Positions 1 through 7,830 of a DNA stretch of 9,542 nt are shown here, one piece after another (positions within the stretch are counted from its first letter, which is position 1; every line of letters begins with the position of its first letter). The DNA is taken from positions 1 through 9,542 of the forward strand of contig JAFDHW010000063.1 of the NCBI GenBank assembly GCA_019308705.1. The letters are read 5' to 3'. The notes under the pieces are model-generated. The model did no database searches, was not told the origin of the DNA, and saw nothing but the letters and a program-made list of their open reading frames with translations. The translations under genes and the position numbers were made by a program. This stretch comes from Deltaproteobacteria bacterium. GTDB lineage: Bacteria > Desulfobacterota > Desulfobacteria > Desulfobacterales > Desulfatibacillaceae.

Positions 1-60
1 TTGTACCGCGACCGCCTCCTGACGCAGCTATCGCGTGAATCGGGCTCGCCGGAAGGGTGA
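1..60 (+). CDS. possible C-terminal tail of an upstream gene (partial)
   Basis: Frame 1 is open from the window edge to a TGA at 58-60 and reads LYRDRLLTQLSRESGSPEG. About 16 of 19 codons end in G or C, as in the genes of this window, and the other two + frames hit stops within 40 bases. That is the only support: 19 residues are too few to name a family. The stop codon lies exactly at the start of the left arm of a 16-bp inverted repeat (58-73), so the reading frame may be ended by that element rather than by a native stop. Confidence 0.35.
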   Translation: MYRDRLLTQLSRESGSPEG

Positions 61-177
61 AAAATTTCGCCGATGTCAGCATTCCCCAAAGAAACAGCGT
101 GCATTTTTCAAGGACCCTTCTATTGGCACTTAACCTGTTTAAATCCATATAAATATTTTATTCGGCGAAATTTTTCA
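58..177. repeat. 16-bp perfect inverted repeat flanking the copB promoter region
   Basis: Bases 58-73 (TGAAAAATTTCGCCGA) are the exact reverse complement of 162-177, with 88 bases between the arms. Each arm also contains a short internal dyad: TTCG-G-CGAA in the right arm (161-169) and TCG-C-CGA in the left arm (67-73). The right arm lies between the likely copB transcription start and its ATG; the left arm lies upstream of the promoter. It could be a pair of operators for one regulator, a small non-autonomous mobile element of about 120 bp with 16-bp ends, or a long-range stem in a read-through transcript. No target-site duplication is seen next to the arms. Confidence 0.8.
123..153 (+). promoter_or_regulatory. 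candidate copB promoter with 19-base spacer
   Basis: TTGGCA at 123-128 (5 of 6 to the sigma-70 -35 consensus) and TATAAA at 148-153 (5 of 6 to the -10) are separated by 19 bases. This is longer than the usual 17 but is the spacing found at promoters activated by MerR-family regulators such as CueR. A small dyad, TTAA-N5-TTAA (130-142), lies in the spacer. The stretch is clearly AT-richer than its surroundings. Start of transcription would be near 160, inside or just before the right arm of the inverted repeat. The assignment is by eye only. Confidence 0.4.
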
Positions 178-219
178 TGAATGATTCGGGTTAGGATTTC
201 CATGACCGGGAGGAAAACC

Positions 220-2313
<2,094 letters not shown>

Positions 2314-2331
2314 AAGAGGAACGCGGGCCGT

Positions 2332-2994
2332 CTACTCGCCGTCCTGTTCCCCGCCCTCGGAAGGAACCATGTGCGCGAACATGGAGTGCAAAAGGTCCCT
2401 GATCTGGTGCAGGCCAAGCTGCCGGGCCCTGTCCGCCCGGATGTGCAGCTCCACGCCTTCGGATACGGGGAAGCGGTGCCAGGTTTTCTCTTCCATGGCC
2501 GATAGAGACCGTTCTTCCAGTAAGTCCGGCAGAAACTCCGCCCGGGATTCCTCCAGGGGAATCTGCTGCTCGCGTTTCCAGACCCAGTCCAGGTAATCCT
2601 TGGTGGAAGCATCGGCCGGCGGGACGGAATCGGTTTTGCCGCCGGTAATGAGGTCCCACAGCCCCTGTTCGTCCATGCCCGGGAGGATGTCCTTGATCCT
2701 CCGCACGGGCAGGTAAGCCGCCTGGAGGCGCTTTAAGGCCAGAATCTGCAAAAGATGCTTGAAGCCGTACAGCGCCGCAGTGCCGCTTTTCCCCAGGGGG
2801 CGGTCCACCAGGCCCTTGCCGATGTAGTAGCGAAGAGTCCGTTCGTTGACCCGCTGGGCGATGCGCCTGGACGGCTGGACCGGAGCGACCTGCCGCATGA
2901 AGCGGTTGGCCGTCTCCACCAGTTCGTCCAGGCGGAGGTCGTTCCGGTTTTCGTACTTCCGGATCCCCTCGAGATGTGCGCTTTTGGAGTCCAT
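2332..2994 (-). CDS. MerR-like transcriptional regulator without cysteines
   Basis: A 220-residue protein convergent with copB, with only 18 bases between the two stop codons. Residues about 50-102 form a MerR-type winged helix-turn-helix: ERTLRYYIGKGLVDRP is the typical MerR recognition segment, followed by ALYGFKHLLQILALKRLQ and a helix ending in RRIKDIL. A 45-residue extension precedes the HTH (LDELVETANRFM), which I recall in a subgroup of MerR-like proteins with unknown ligand. Residues 135-220 are a charged C-terminal region, ending in a helix-like segment VELHIRADRARQLGLHQIRD. The protein contains no cysteine at all, so it cannot sense copper like CueR, which uses two C-terminal cysteines. 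There is no clear ribosome binding site before the ATG at 2994, so the start is less certain than the family. Regulation of copB is possible by proximity only. Confidence 0.8.
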   Translation of the reverse strand: MDSKSAHLEGIRKYENRNDLRLDELVETANRFMRQVAPVQPSRRIAQRVNERTLRYYIGKGLVDRPLGKSGTAALYGFKHLLQILALKRLQAAYLPVRRIKDILPGMDEQGLWDLITGGKTDSVPPADASTKDYLDWVWKREQQIPLEESRAEFLPDLLEERSLSAMEEKTWHRFPVSEGVELHIRADRARQLGLHQIRDLLHSMFAHMVPSEGGEQDGE

Positions 2995-3020
2995 TTATGC
3001 TGTCATAACGAAATTGTCAA
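2989..3020 (-). promoter_or_regulatory. candidate promoter overlapping the MerR-like start codon
   Basis: On the - strand a perfect TTGACA lies at 3020-3015, followed by a 17-base spacer and a weak -10 (TAAATG, 3 of 6) at 2997-2992 that includes the annotated ATG. If used, transcription would begin inside the annotated gene, meaning a later start codon or another -10. TGACA occurs twice here (minus-strand 3019-3015 and 3005-3001), which might be a regulator half-site pair. Confidence 0.3.
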
Positions 3021-3311
3021 GAAGCCTTTGGCGCCGGAGCCGCCCCGGCGTCCGTCAGAGGGCCTTTTTCCCGCTCTTCAACAGTTGCAAACGGCGTACC
3101 ACCGATTTTTTGGCCGGGGAGTCGCCATGGGCCGGGGATAGGTTGTGTGGGCGCCGCTGGCGGGGACGTTGTCGGAAGGTCGAGAGCCTGACGCTTAATA
3201 CCCGCCCGCCGAAGCCTTGTAAAGGGTTTTCGGACTAAAACAGCATTTCAAAACGTGCCATACCATAAAAATATCGCAAACATCGCAACACTTATGGGGT
3301 CATGACCTTTT

Positions 3312-3348
3312 GGCCGCGGCATCCGGCATCGGGGGGACGGCCTTTTTT
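3312..3348 (+). terminator. terminator-like hairpin with T-run and no upstream gene on its strand
   Basis: GGCCG (3312-3316) can pair with CGGCC (3338-3342), and six T follow directly (3343-3348). The loop of 21 bases is long, though it is GC-rich and may fold internally. On the + strand there is no gene between 2313 and this point, so if real it would end a short RNA transcribed from the intergenic region or act as an attenuator of a leader. Confidence 0.35.
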
Positions 3349-3382
3349 CCCTTTCCCTGGGGGCCGGGCTTGGGCTTTTTGA

Positions 3383-3411
3383 TTGCCTCGAACCAAGGGC
3401 GCTGATATCAT
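3383..3411 (+). promoter_or_regulatory. candidate promoter of the ZnuA-like gene
   Basis: TTGCCT (3383-3388, 4 of 6) and TATCAT (3406-3411, 5 of 6) are 17 bases apart, placing a transcription start near 3418 and a leader of about 45 bases. The palindrome TGATATCA (3403-3410) overlaps the -10 and would be a sensible operator position, for example for a metal-responsive repressor, but it does not match a full Zur or Fur box. Confidence 0.4.
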
Positions 3412-3462
3412 TCTTTTTTTCAAGAGAAAAGAGCCGGGTCGGCCTGAAGGAGGAGCGTCCGC

Positions 3463-4353
3463 ATGGGGGTGCTTGGAAGGGGAGCAAAATTTTTTGGGGC
3501 AATGGCCCTTTTGGCCCTGGCCATGGCCTCGGCGGCGGCCGCCGGCCCTCTGGGGGTGTTCGTCAGCATTCCGCCCCAGAAATTCCTCGCCCAGCGGGTG
3601 GGGGGAGACTTGGTGGACGTCTCCGTCATGGTTCCGCCGGGGGCCAACCCGGCCACCTTCGAGCCCAGGCCCCGGCAGATGGCGGCCCTTTCTTCCGCCC
3701 GCCTGTACTTTGCCGCCGGGGTGCCTTTTGAGCACGCCTGGCTTGACCGTTTCGCCTCCGCCGCGCCGGGCTTGGAGATCGTCCACACGGACCGGGGCAT
3801 CCAAAAGATCCCCCTGCCCAAAAACCCCCTGGAACAAGGCGGCCACAGCCACGAGGGCGTCTTGGACCCCCACGTGTGGACCGACCCCCTGCTGGCCGCG
3901 CAAATGGCCGGGAACATGGCGGATGCCCTGGCGACGGCGGACCCCGGAAACAAGGACGTCTACCGGGAAAACTTCCGGCGGCTGTCCAGGGAGCTCAGGG
4001 AACTCGACGCGTATCTCCGGGGGCTGTTTTCGGGCTTGTCAGGAGGGCGGTTCCTGGTGTTCCACCCCTCGTGGGGGTACCTGGCCAAAGCCTATGGGCT
4101 GGTCCAGGTGCCCGTGGAGATCCAGGGCAAGGAGCCCAAGCCCTGCCAGTTGGCCGAAATCATCGCCTTTGCCCGGCGCGAGGGCATCCGGGTGATTTTC
4201 GTCCAGCCCCAGTTTTCCCAAAAGAGCGCCCAGACCCTGGCCCGGTCCATAGACGGACGGGTGGTCGTCGCCGACCCCCTGGCCGAAGACCACATCCACA
4301 ACCTGCGGAGGGTGGGACAAAAATTCGCCCAGGCCCTTTCCCCGGAAGGCTGA
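3463..4353 (+). CDS. ZnuA-like zinc/manganese ABC transporter substrate-binding protein
   Basis: Periplasmic metal-binding protein of the cluster A-I (ZnuA/TroA) family, 296 residues, normal length. The ATG at 3463 follows AAGGAGG by 9 bases. Residues 1-27 are a Sec signal peptide (basic start, hydrophobic 11-24, AxA-type cleavage near 24-27). Family segments are SIPPQKFLAQRVGGDLVDV (35-53), VPPGANPATFEPRPRQM (57-73), DPHVWTDP (135-142), FHPSWGYLAKAYGL (200-213) and VVADPLAED (268-276). Of the usual four metal ligands, H137, H201 and D271 are present, but the first histidine of the PPGADPH motif is replaced by alanine (A64). H91 in GVPFEHAWL might take its place; that is inference. A short His-containing loop (H128, H130) sits before H137, as in zinc-binding members. 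No permease or ATPase gene is beside it, so the partner transporter must lie elsewhere. TGA at 4351. Confidence 0.88.
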   Translation: MGVLGRGAKFFGAMALLALAMASAAAAGPLGVFVSIPPQKFLAQRVGGDLVDVSVMVPPGANPATFEPRPRQMAALSSARLYFAAGVPFEHAWLDRFASAAPGLEIVHTDRGIQKIPLPKNPLEQGGHSHEGVLDPHVWTDPLLAAQMAGNMADALATADPGNKDVYRENFRRLSRELRELDAYLRGLFSGLSGGRFLVFHPSWGYLAKAYGLVQVPVEIQGKEPKPCQLAEIIAFARREGIRVIFVQPQFSQKSAQTLARSIDGRVVVADPLAEDHIHNLRRVGQKFAQALSPEG

Positions 4354-4356
4354 TCC

Positions 4357-4385
4357 TTGCCAAGGCGCCGTATTCGGCTTACAGT
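4357..4385 (+). promoter_or_regulatory. candidate sigma-70 promoter of the ppiD-like gene
   Basis: TTGCCA (4357-4362, 5 of 6) and TACAGT (4380-4385, 4 of 6) are separated by exactly 17 bases. It starts 3 bases after the stop of the ZnuA-like gene and predicts a leader of about 65 bases containing the hairpin at 4416-4437. This supports separate transcription of the chaperone gene. Confidence 0.45.
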
Positions 4386-4415
4386 ATTTTGAATCATTCG
4401 CCGATCATAAAATCC

Positions 4416-4437
4416 GGCCCCTTTTTATCAAGGGGCC
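4416..4437 (+). promoter_or_regulatory. 8-bp perfect hairpin in the ppiD leader
   Basis: GGCCCCTT (4416-4423) pairs perfectly with AAGGGGCC (4430-4437) around a 6-base loop. It ends 19 bases before the ATG at 4457. No T-run follows on the + strand, so it is not a terminator for the ZnuA-like gene in the usual sense; on the - strand a short ATTTT follows. It may affect mRNA stability or translation of the chaperone. Confidence 0.55.
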
Positions 4438-4456
4438 ATGACGGAAGCGGTTTTCC

Positions 4457-6352
4457 ATGCTCAGTCTCATGCGCAAGCACGCGGCCTCCTGGTTCATCAA
4501 GGCCATCTTGGGAGTCATCGTCCTGGTTTTCGTGTTCTGGGGGGTGGGCAGCTTCCGGGGCAGGGAGGGCAAGGCGGCCTCGGTGAACGGCCAGATCATT
4601 TCCCGCGCCCAATGGGCCCGGGCCACCAAGAACCTGGAAAAAGCCTACCAGGAATACTTCAAGGACCGCATGGATCCGGCCCTCATGGACTCGCTGAACA
4701 TTCCCCGCATGGCCCTGGACCAGTTGGTGGAGCAGGCGCTTTTGGCCCAGAAGGCCAAGGAGATGGGGTTTTCCGTGTCCGACTCCGAGCTTTCCGCCAG
4801 CATCGCCTCCTCGCCCCTGTTCCGCACGGAAACGGGTTTTGACATCCGCCTGTACCGCCGCTACCTGGCCAACGCCCGCTGGACCGAAGGGGAGTACGAG
4901 GACTACCTGCGCGACGCGCTTCTGGCGCAGAAGGTGCGCTCCTTTGTCAATACCGGCGTCCAGGTCCCGGAAAGCGAGGCTAAGACCTTCTACGACTGGC
5001 TGCACAAGAAAGTGGCCATAACCGCGGTGGCCTTTGAGCCCGCCCAGTACAAGGAGGTTTCCGCCACCGAAGAAGAGGCCGCCGCCTGGTTCGAGGACCA
5101 CGCCGAGGACTACCGCACCGAAGCCCAGGTCCGCGTGGATTACGTGCTCATCCCCTTTGACCAGTATAAGGACGCCGGGCAGGTCACCGACGAGGAGGCC
5201 CGGGCTTACTACGACAACAACCCCGGCGAGTTTTCCGAGGAAAAAACCGTGGAGGCCAGCCACATCCTGATCCGCCTGCGGCCCGACGCCGGCGAAGAGC
5301 AGGTGAAAGAGGCCCGCATAAAGGCCCAGAAGCTGGCGGAGCGCGCCCGCAAGGGCGAGGATTTCGCCAAGCTGGCCAGGGAGAACTCCCAGGGGCCCAC
5401 CGCCTCCCGGGGCGGCTACCTGGGCGCCTTCGGCAAAAACCAGATGCTCCCCGCCTTTTCCGAGGCCGCGTTCTCCATGGAGCCGGGGCAGATTTCCGAC
5501 CCCGTGCGCACGGACTATGGTTGGCACGTGATCCTGGTCCACAACGTGAACCCGGCCAAGGTCCGCACCTTCGAGGAGGCCAAGGCGGACATCAAGGCCC
5601 GCCTGGCCTTGGAATCCGCACGCACCAAGGCCTATGACCGCATCATCGAGGTGTTCGACGCCTCCCTGGGGGCCGACACGCTGGCCGACGCCGCCCAGAT
5701 GGTGGGGGCCAACGTGCACTCCACGGGCTATTTCGGGTCCGCCGGGCCCAAGGAACTTGCAGGAGGCCAGAAGGTAGCCTCCATGGCCCTGGAAAGGGAG
5801 GTGGGCGACTACAGCGACATCATAGAACTTCCCGAGGGTTACATCCTGTTCCAGGTAAAGGAGATCAAACCATCCGCCATCCCGGAACATGCCACGGTGG
5901 CCGACGAGGTGCAAAAGGACGCGGATTACGAGAAACGCCGCCAAAAGGCCGGGGAGGAAGCCGAAGCCTTCCTCGCCCGGCTCAAGCAAGGTGAGGCGGA
6001 CATCACCGCCCTGGCCAAGAAGGAAGGCAGAAAGGCCGTGGAAACGGGATTCTTCGAGCGCGCCGGCCACATGGGGGAACTGGGCTACCTTCCCCAGGTG
6101 TCCATGGCCGCGTTCCAAGCCTCCGCCAGCCGCCCCTATCCTTCCGAACCCGTGGAGGACGGCGGCGCGTTTTACGTGTTCTCCTTCAAGGGCGAACAAC
6201 GCCCGGACCCCGCGGCTTTCGACGGCGAAAAGCAAAAGATCGCGGACCGGCTGCTGGAGAAGAAAAAGGAACAGGTGTTCGACGGCTGGGTCCAGGCCCT
6301 CCGGAAACAGGCCGACATCCGGGTTTCCAAAGAGCTGTTCCCCAAGGCCTAG
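4457..6352 (+). CDS. ppiD: PpiD/SurA-like membrane-anchored peptidyl-prolyl isomerase
   Basis: A 631-residue periplasmic folding factor anchored in the inner membrane. The start MLSLMRKHAASWFIKAILG matches the usual PpiD opening: a short cytoplasmic segment, then one membrane helix (about 13-31) ending in VFVFWGVGSF. Residues about 35-190 form the SurA-type N-terminal chaperone domain, with ASVNGQIISRAQW and ALDQLVEQALLAQKAKEMG as characteristic stretches. A parvulin (rotamase) domain spans about 264-363, with ASHILIRL and GWHVILVH; the two parvulin histidines (H269, H357) are present, whereas E. coli PpiD is regarded as largely inactive. Residues 380-631 are a second, diverged region of the kind found at the C-terminus of PpiD, rich in Lys and Glu. 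Its likely role is helping newly exported proteins fold. The ribosome binding site is weak (GGAAG, 4443-4447); M5 (4469) is an alternative start but would lose family-conserved residues. Length is close to that of E. coli PpiD. Confidence 0.9.
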   Translation: MLSLMRKHAASWFIKAILGVIVLVFVFWGVGSFRGREGKAASVNGQIISRAQWARATKNLEKAYQEYFKDRMDPALMDSLNIPRMALDQLVEQALLAQKAKEMGFSVSDSELSASIASSPLFRTETGFDIRLYRRYLANARWTEGEYEDYLRDALLAQKVRSFVNTGVQVPESEAKTFYDWLHKKVAITAVAFEPAQYKEVSATEEEAAAWFEDHAEDYRTEAQVRVDYVLIPFDQYKDAGQVTDEEARAYYDNNPGEFSEEKTVEASHILIRLRPDAGEEQVKEARIKAQKLAERARKGEDFAKLARENSQGPTASRGGYLGAFGKNQMLPAFSEAAFSMEPGQISDPVRTDYGWHVILVHNVNPAKVRTFEEAKADIKARLALESARTKAYDRIIEVFDASLGADTLADAAQMVGANVHSTGYFGSAGPKELAGGQKVASMALEREVGDYSDIIELPEGYILFQVKEIKPSAIPEHATVADEVQKDADYEKRRQKAGEEAEAFLARLKQGEADITALAKKEGRKAVETGFFERAGHMGELGYLPQVSMAAFQASASRPYPSEPVEDGGAFYVFSFKGEQRPDPAAFDGEKQKIADRLLEKKKEQVFDGWVQALRKQADIRVSKELFPKA

Positions 6353-6433
6353 CCCGAGGTATCCGTGAGAATTTTTGCCCGAGACGCATAGGGTTGGAGG
6401 GAAAAGCCCGCGCTTTGTCACCCAACGGGGTTT

Positions 6434-6456
6434 GCCGGGCCGCCGCCCGGCGGGAG
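6434..6456 (+). promoter_or_regulatory. GC hairpin abutting the ribosome binding site of the zinc-ribbon gene
   Basis: GCCGGGC (6434-6440) pairs with GCCCGGC (6445-6451) over a CGCC loop. The Shine-Dalgarno-like GGGAG (6452-6456) begins at the next base, and three T (6431-6433) could extend the stem by G-T wobble pairs into it. No T-run follows, so it is not an intrinsic terminator. It could reduce or gate translation of the three-gene unit. The rest of the 113-base gap after ppiD shows no clear promoter. Confidence 0.45.
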
Positions 6457-6465
6457 ATGGACGCC

Positions 6466-6684
6466 ATGGCGGAAAAAGAGAAAAAGGACCTCATCAAGAA
6501 ATGCCCCTATTGCACCACCCCCCTGAAGGTCGAGGACAAGCTCTGCTTTTCCTGCAAGAAACGGGTGGGGCCGCCGGACGCCCGGGGCGTGGCCACCGTT
6601 CCCGGCCGCTGGAAATCCTACGTCTACCTGCTGTTGGCCCTGGGCCTGGTGGTGGCGTATTTCCAGTTCGTGTTCTTCCGGTAG
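6466..6684 (+). CDS. small zinc-ribbon protein with C-terminal membrane helix
   Basis: A 72-residue protein. The ATG at 6466 is chosen because GGGAG (6452-6456) precedes it by 9 bases; an ATG at 6457 would add three residues, and the open frame extends further upstream without a ribosome site. Residues 13-30 form a treble-clef or ribbon-type zinc site with two CxxC pairs, CPYC (13-16) and CFSC (27-30). Residues about 50-70 are a single membrane helix (SYVYLLLALGLVVAYFQFVF) ending in FFR, so it looks like a tail-anchored protein with the zinc ribbon on the cytoplasmic side. I do not recognise a named family. It is 12 bases upstream of the AmrS gene and is probably co-transcribed with it; it could serve as a membrane partner of that system, but only the position says so. 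Confidence 0.8.
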   Translation: MAEKEKKDLIKKCPYCTTPLKVEDKLCFSCKKRVGPPDARGVATVPGRWKSYVYLLLALGLVVAYFQFVFFR

Positions 6685-6696
6685 CCGGACGTTTCC

Positions 6697-7818
6697 ATGC
6701 CGCTTGACCGCCGCACCTTCTTGAAGGCAGCCGGACTTTTTTCGGCTGCGGGGCTGTGCGCGCCCCTTTGCGCCCGCACAGCGGCCGCGGACGTGGTGCT
6801 GGGTTCGGTCCATGTGCGCGAGGCGCGCTACTACCAGCGCCTGGAAGGCGGCCGGGTCCGGTGCGGCACCTGCCCCCACCAGTGCGAACTGGAAATCGGC
6901 GAGCGGGGCCGCTGCAGGGCCAAGGAAAACGCCGGCGGACGGCTGTACACCCTTTCCTACGGCAACCCCGCCACCGTGGCCGTGGACCCGGTGGAAAAAA
7001 AGCCCCTTTTGCACTTTCTTCCCGGCTCCCGGGCCTTTTCCCTGGCCGTGGCCGGCTGCAATTTCCGTTGCTTGAACTGCCAAAACTGGGAGCTTTCCCA
7101 GTCCGCGCCGGACGAGGTCCGCACCATGGACCTGCCCCCGGAAAAGGCCGCGGAACTGGCGGCCACGTACGGCTGCCAAAGCATCGCATACACCTACTCC
7201 GAGCCGGTGAGCTTCTACGAGTACATGGTGGACACCGCCGCGGCGGCCCGGTCCCGCGGGGTCCGCAACATCTGGGTTTCCAACGCCTACATCCAACAGG
7301 AACCCTTAAAGGCCCTGCTCAAGGTGGTGGACGCGGCGGCGCTGAACCTGAAATCCATGTCCGACGAAACCTACCGGACGTTAAACGGCGGCCGCCTTTC
7401 GCCGGTGCTCCAAGCCTTAAAGACCGTGGTGGAACAAGGGGTGTGGCTGGAGGTCATCCACCTGGTGGTGCCCACCTACACGGACGACCTGAAACAGACC
7501 GCCACCCTGGCCAAGTGGATAACAGACAACCTGGGGCCGGACGTGCCGCTGCACCTGTCCCGGTTCATCCCCCGCTACAAGCTTCTGCACCTGCCGCCCA
7601 CGCCGGTCTCCTTTTTGGAGGACGCCCGGGACACGGCCAGGGAGCAGGGCCTCCACCACGTGTATTTGGGCAACGTCCCCGGCGGAGGCGACGTGGTTTT
7701 CTGCCCGGGCTGCGGGGCCGCGGCGGTGAAGAGAAACGGCTACCTGCTGCTGGAAAACACGTTGAAGGACGGCAAGTGCGGGGCCTGCGGCCGGCGCATC
7801 GCGGGGACATGGTCATGA
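6697..7818 (+). CDS. amrS: AmmeMemoRadiSam radical SAM enzyme AmrS, with Tat signal
   Basis: A 373-residue radical SAM protein resembling pyruvate formate-lyase activating enzymes. The order is: a Tat-type signal (DRRTFLK at 4-10, hydrophobic 11-25, cleavage likely after the alanines at 29-31); a cysteine group C56, C59, C63, C73 in RCGTCPHQCELEIGERGRC; the radical SAM cluster CNFRCLNC (C121, C125, C128); TYSEP (166-170); LNLKSMSDETYR (217-227); IPRYK (291-295); and a C-terminal zinc-ribbon-like group C336, C339, C361, C364. The family (TIGR04337 as I recall it) always travels with AMMECR1 and Memo proteins, which follow here 12 bases downstream. The reaction is unknown. There is no good ribosome site before the ATG, so coupling to the preceding gene is likely. 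The oddity is the export signal: radical SAM chemistry needs SAM and a reductant, both normally cytoplasmic. Tat could export the folded Fe-S protein. The family call is firm; export is predicted. Confidence 0.92.
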   Translation: MPLDRRTFLKAAGLFSAAGLCAPLCARTAAADVVLGSVHVREARYYQRLEGGRVRCGTCPHQCELEIGERGRCRAKENAGGRLYTLSYGNPATVAVDPVEKKPLLHFLPGSRAFSLAVAGCNFRCLNCQNWELSQSAPDEVRTMDLPPEKAAELAATYGCQSIAYTYSEPVSFYEYMVDTAAAARSRGVRNIWVSNAYIQQEPLKALLKVVDAAALNLKSMSDETYRTLNGGRLSPVLQALKTVVEQGVWLEVIHLVVPTYTDDLKQTATLAKWITDNLGPDVPLHLSRFIPRYKLLHLPPTPVSFLEDARDTAREQGLHHVYLGNVPGGGDVVFCPGCGAAAVKRNGYLLLENTLKDGKCGACGRRIAGTWS

Positions 7819-7830
7819 AGGCAGGCCTTT

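Larger units (their letters stand above)
2995..3462. other. intergenic region without a convincing gene
   Basis: The 468 bases between the MerR-like start and the ZnuA-like start carry no reading frame with a family-like sequence on either strand; the open frames present are overlaps of low-complexity, proline/arginine-rich translation. Seen here are a CGCCGG/CCGGCG hairpin (3032-3050), an AT-rich stretch (about 3235-3295) with ATCGCAA twice at a 9-base period (3273-3279 and 3282-3288), a terminator-like hairpin (3312-3348) and a candidate promoter (3383-3411). No tRNA, CRISPR or known riboswitch was recognised by eye. Confidence 0.6.

Noticed and set aside
181..219. In-frame upstream ATG at 181 as the copB start
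   Set aside because: It has no ribosome binding site and lies just after the inverted repeat arm, while the ATG at 220 has GGGAGG at good spacing and gives a typical His-rich CopB N-terminus.
3032..3050. CGCCGG/CCGGCG hairpin as a terminator
   Set aside because: The nearest T-run on the + strand is about 15 bases away and no + strand gene precedes it.
2846..3238. Open + strand frames over the MerR-like gene and the intergenic region
   Set aside because: Low-complexity Arg/Ser-rich translation, no ribosome site, and overlap with the HTH-encoding part of the opposite gene.
3139..3245. Possible tRNA or riboswitch in the GC-rich part of the intergenic region
   Set aside because: No T-loop GTTCGA-type motif, no acceptor-stem pairing and no recognised riboswitch core could be found by eye.
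4394..6421. Long open frame on the - strand across ppiD (about 675 codons)
   Set aside because: It is the antisense shadow of a GC-rich gene: Gly/Leu/Val/His-rich translation without family motifs, whereas the + strand encodes a complete PpiD-like protein.
6394..6465. Longer N-terminus of the zinc-ribbon protein starting at 6394
   Set aside because: The added residues look non-coding, cover the hairpin and the ribosome site, and have no start signal of their own.
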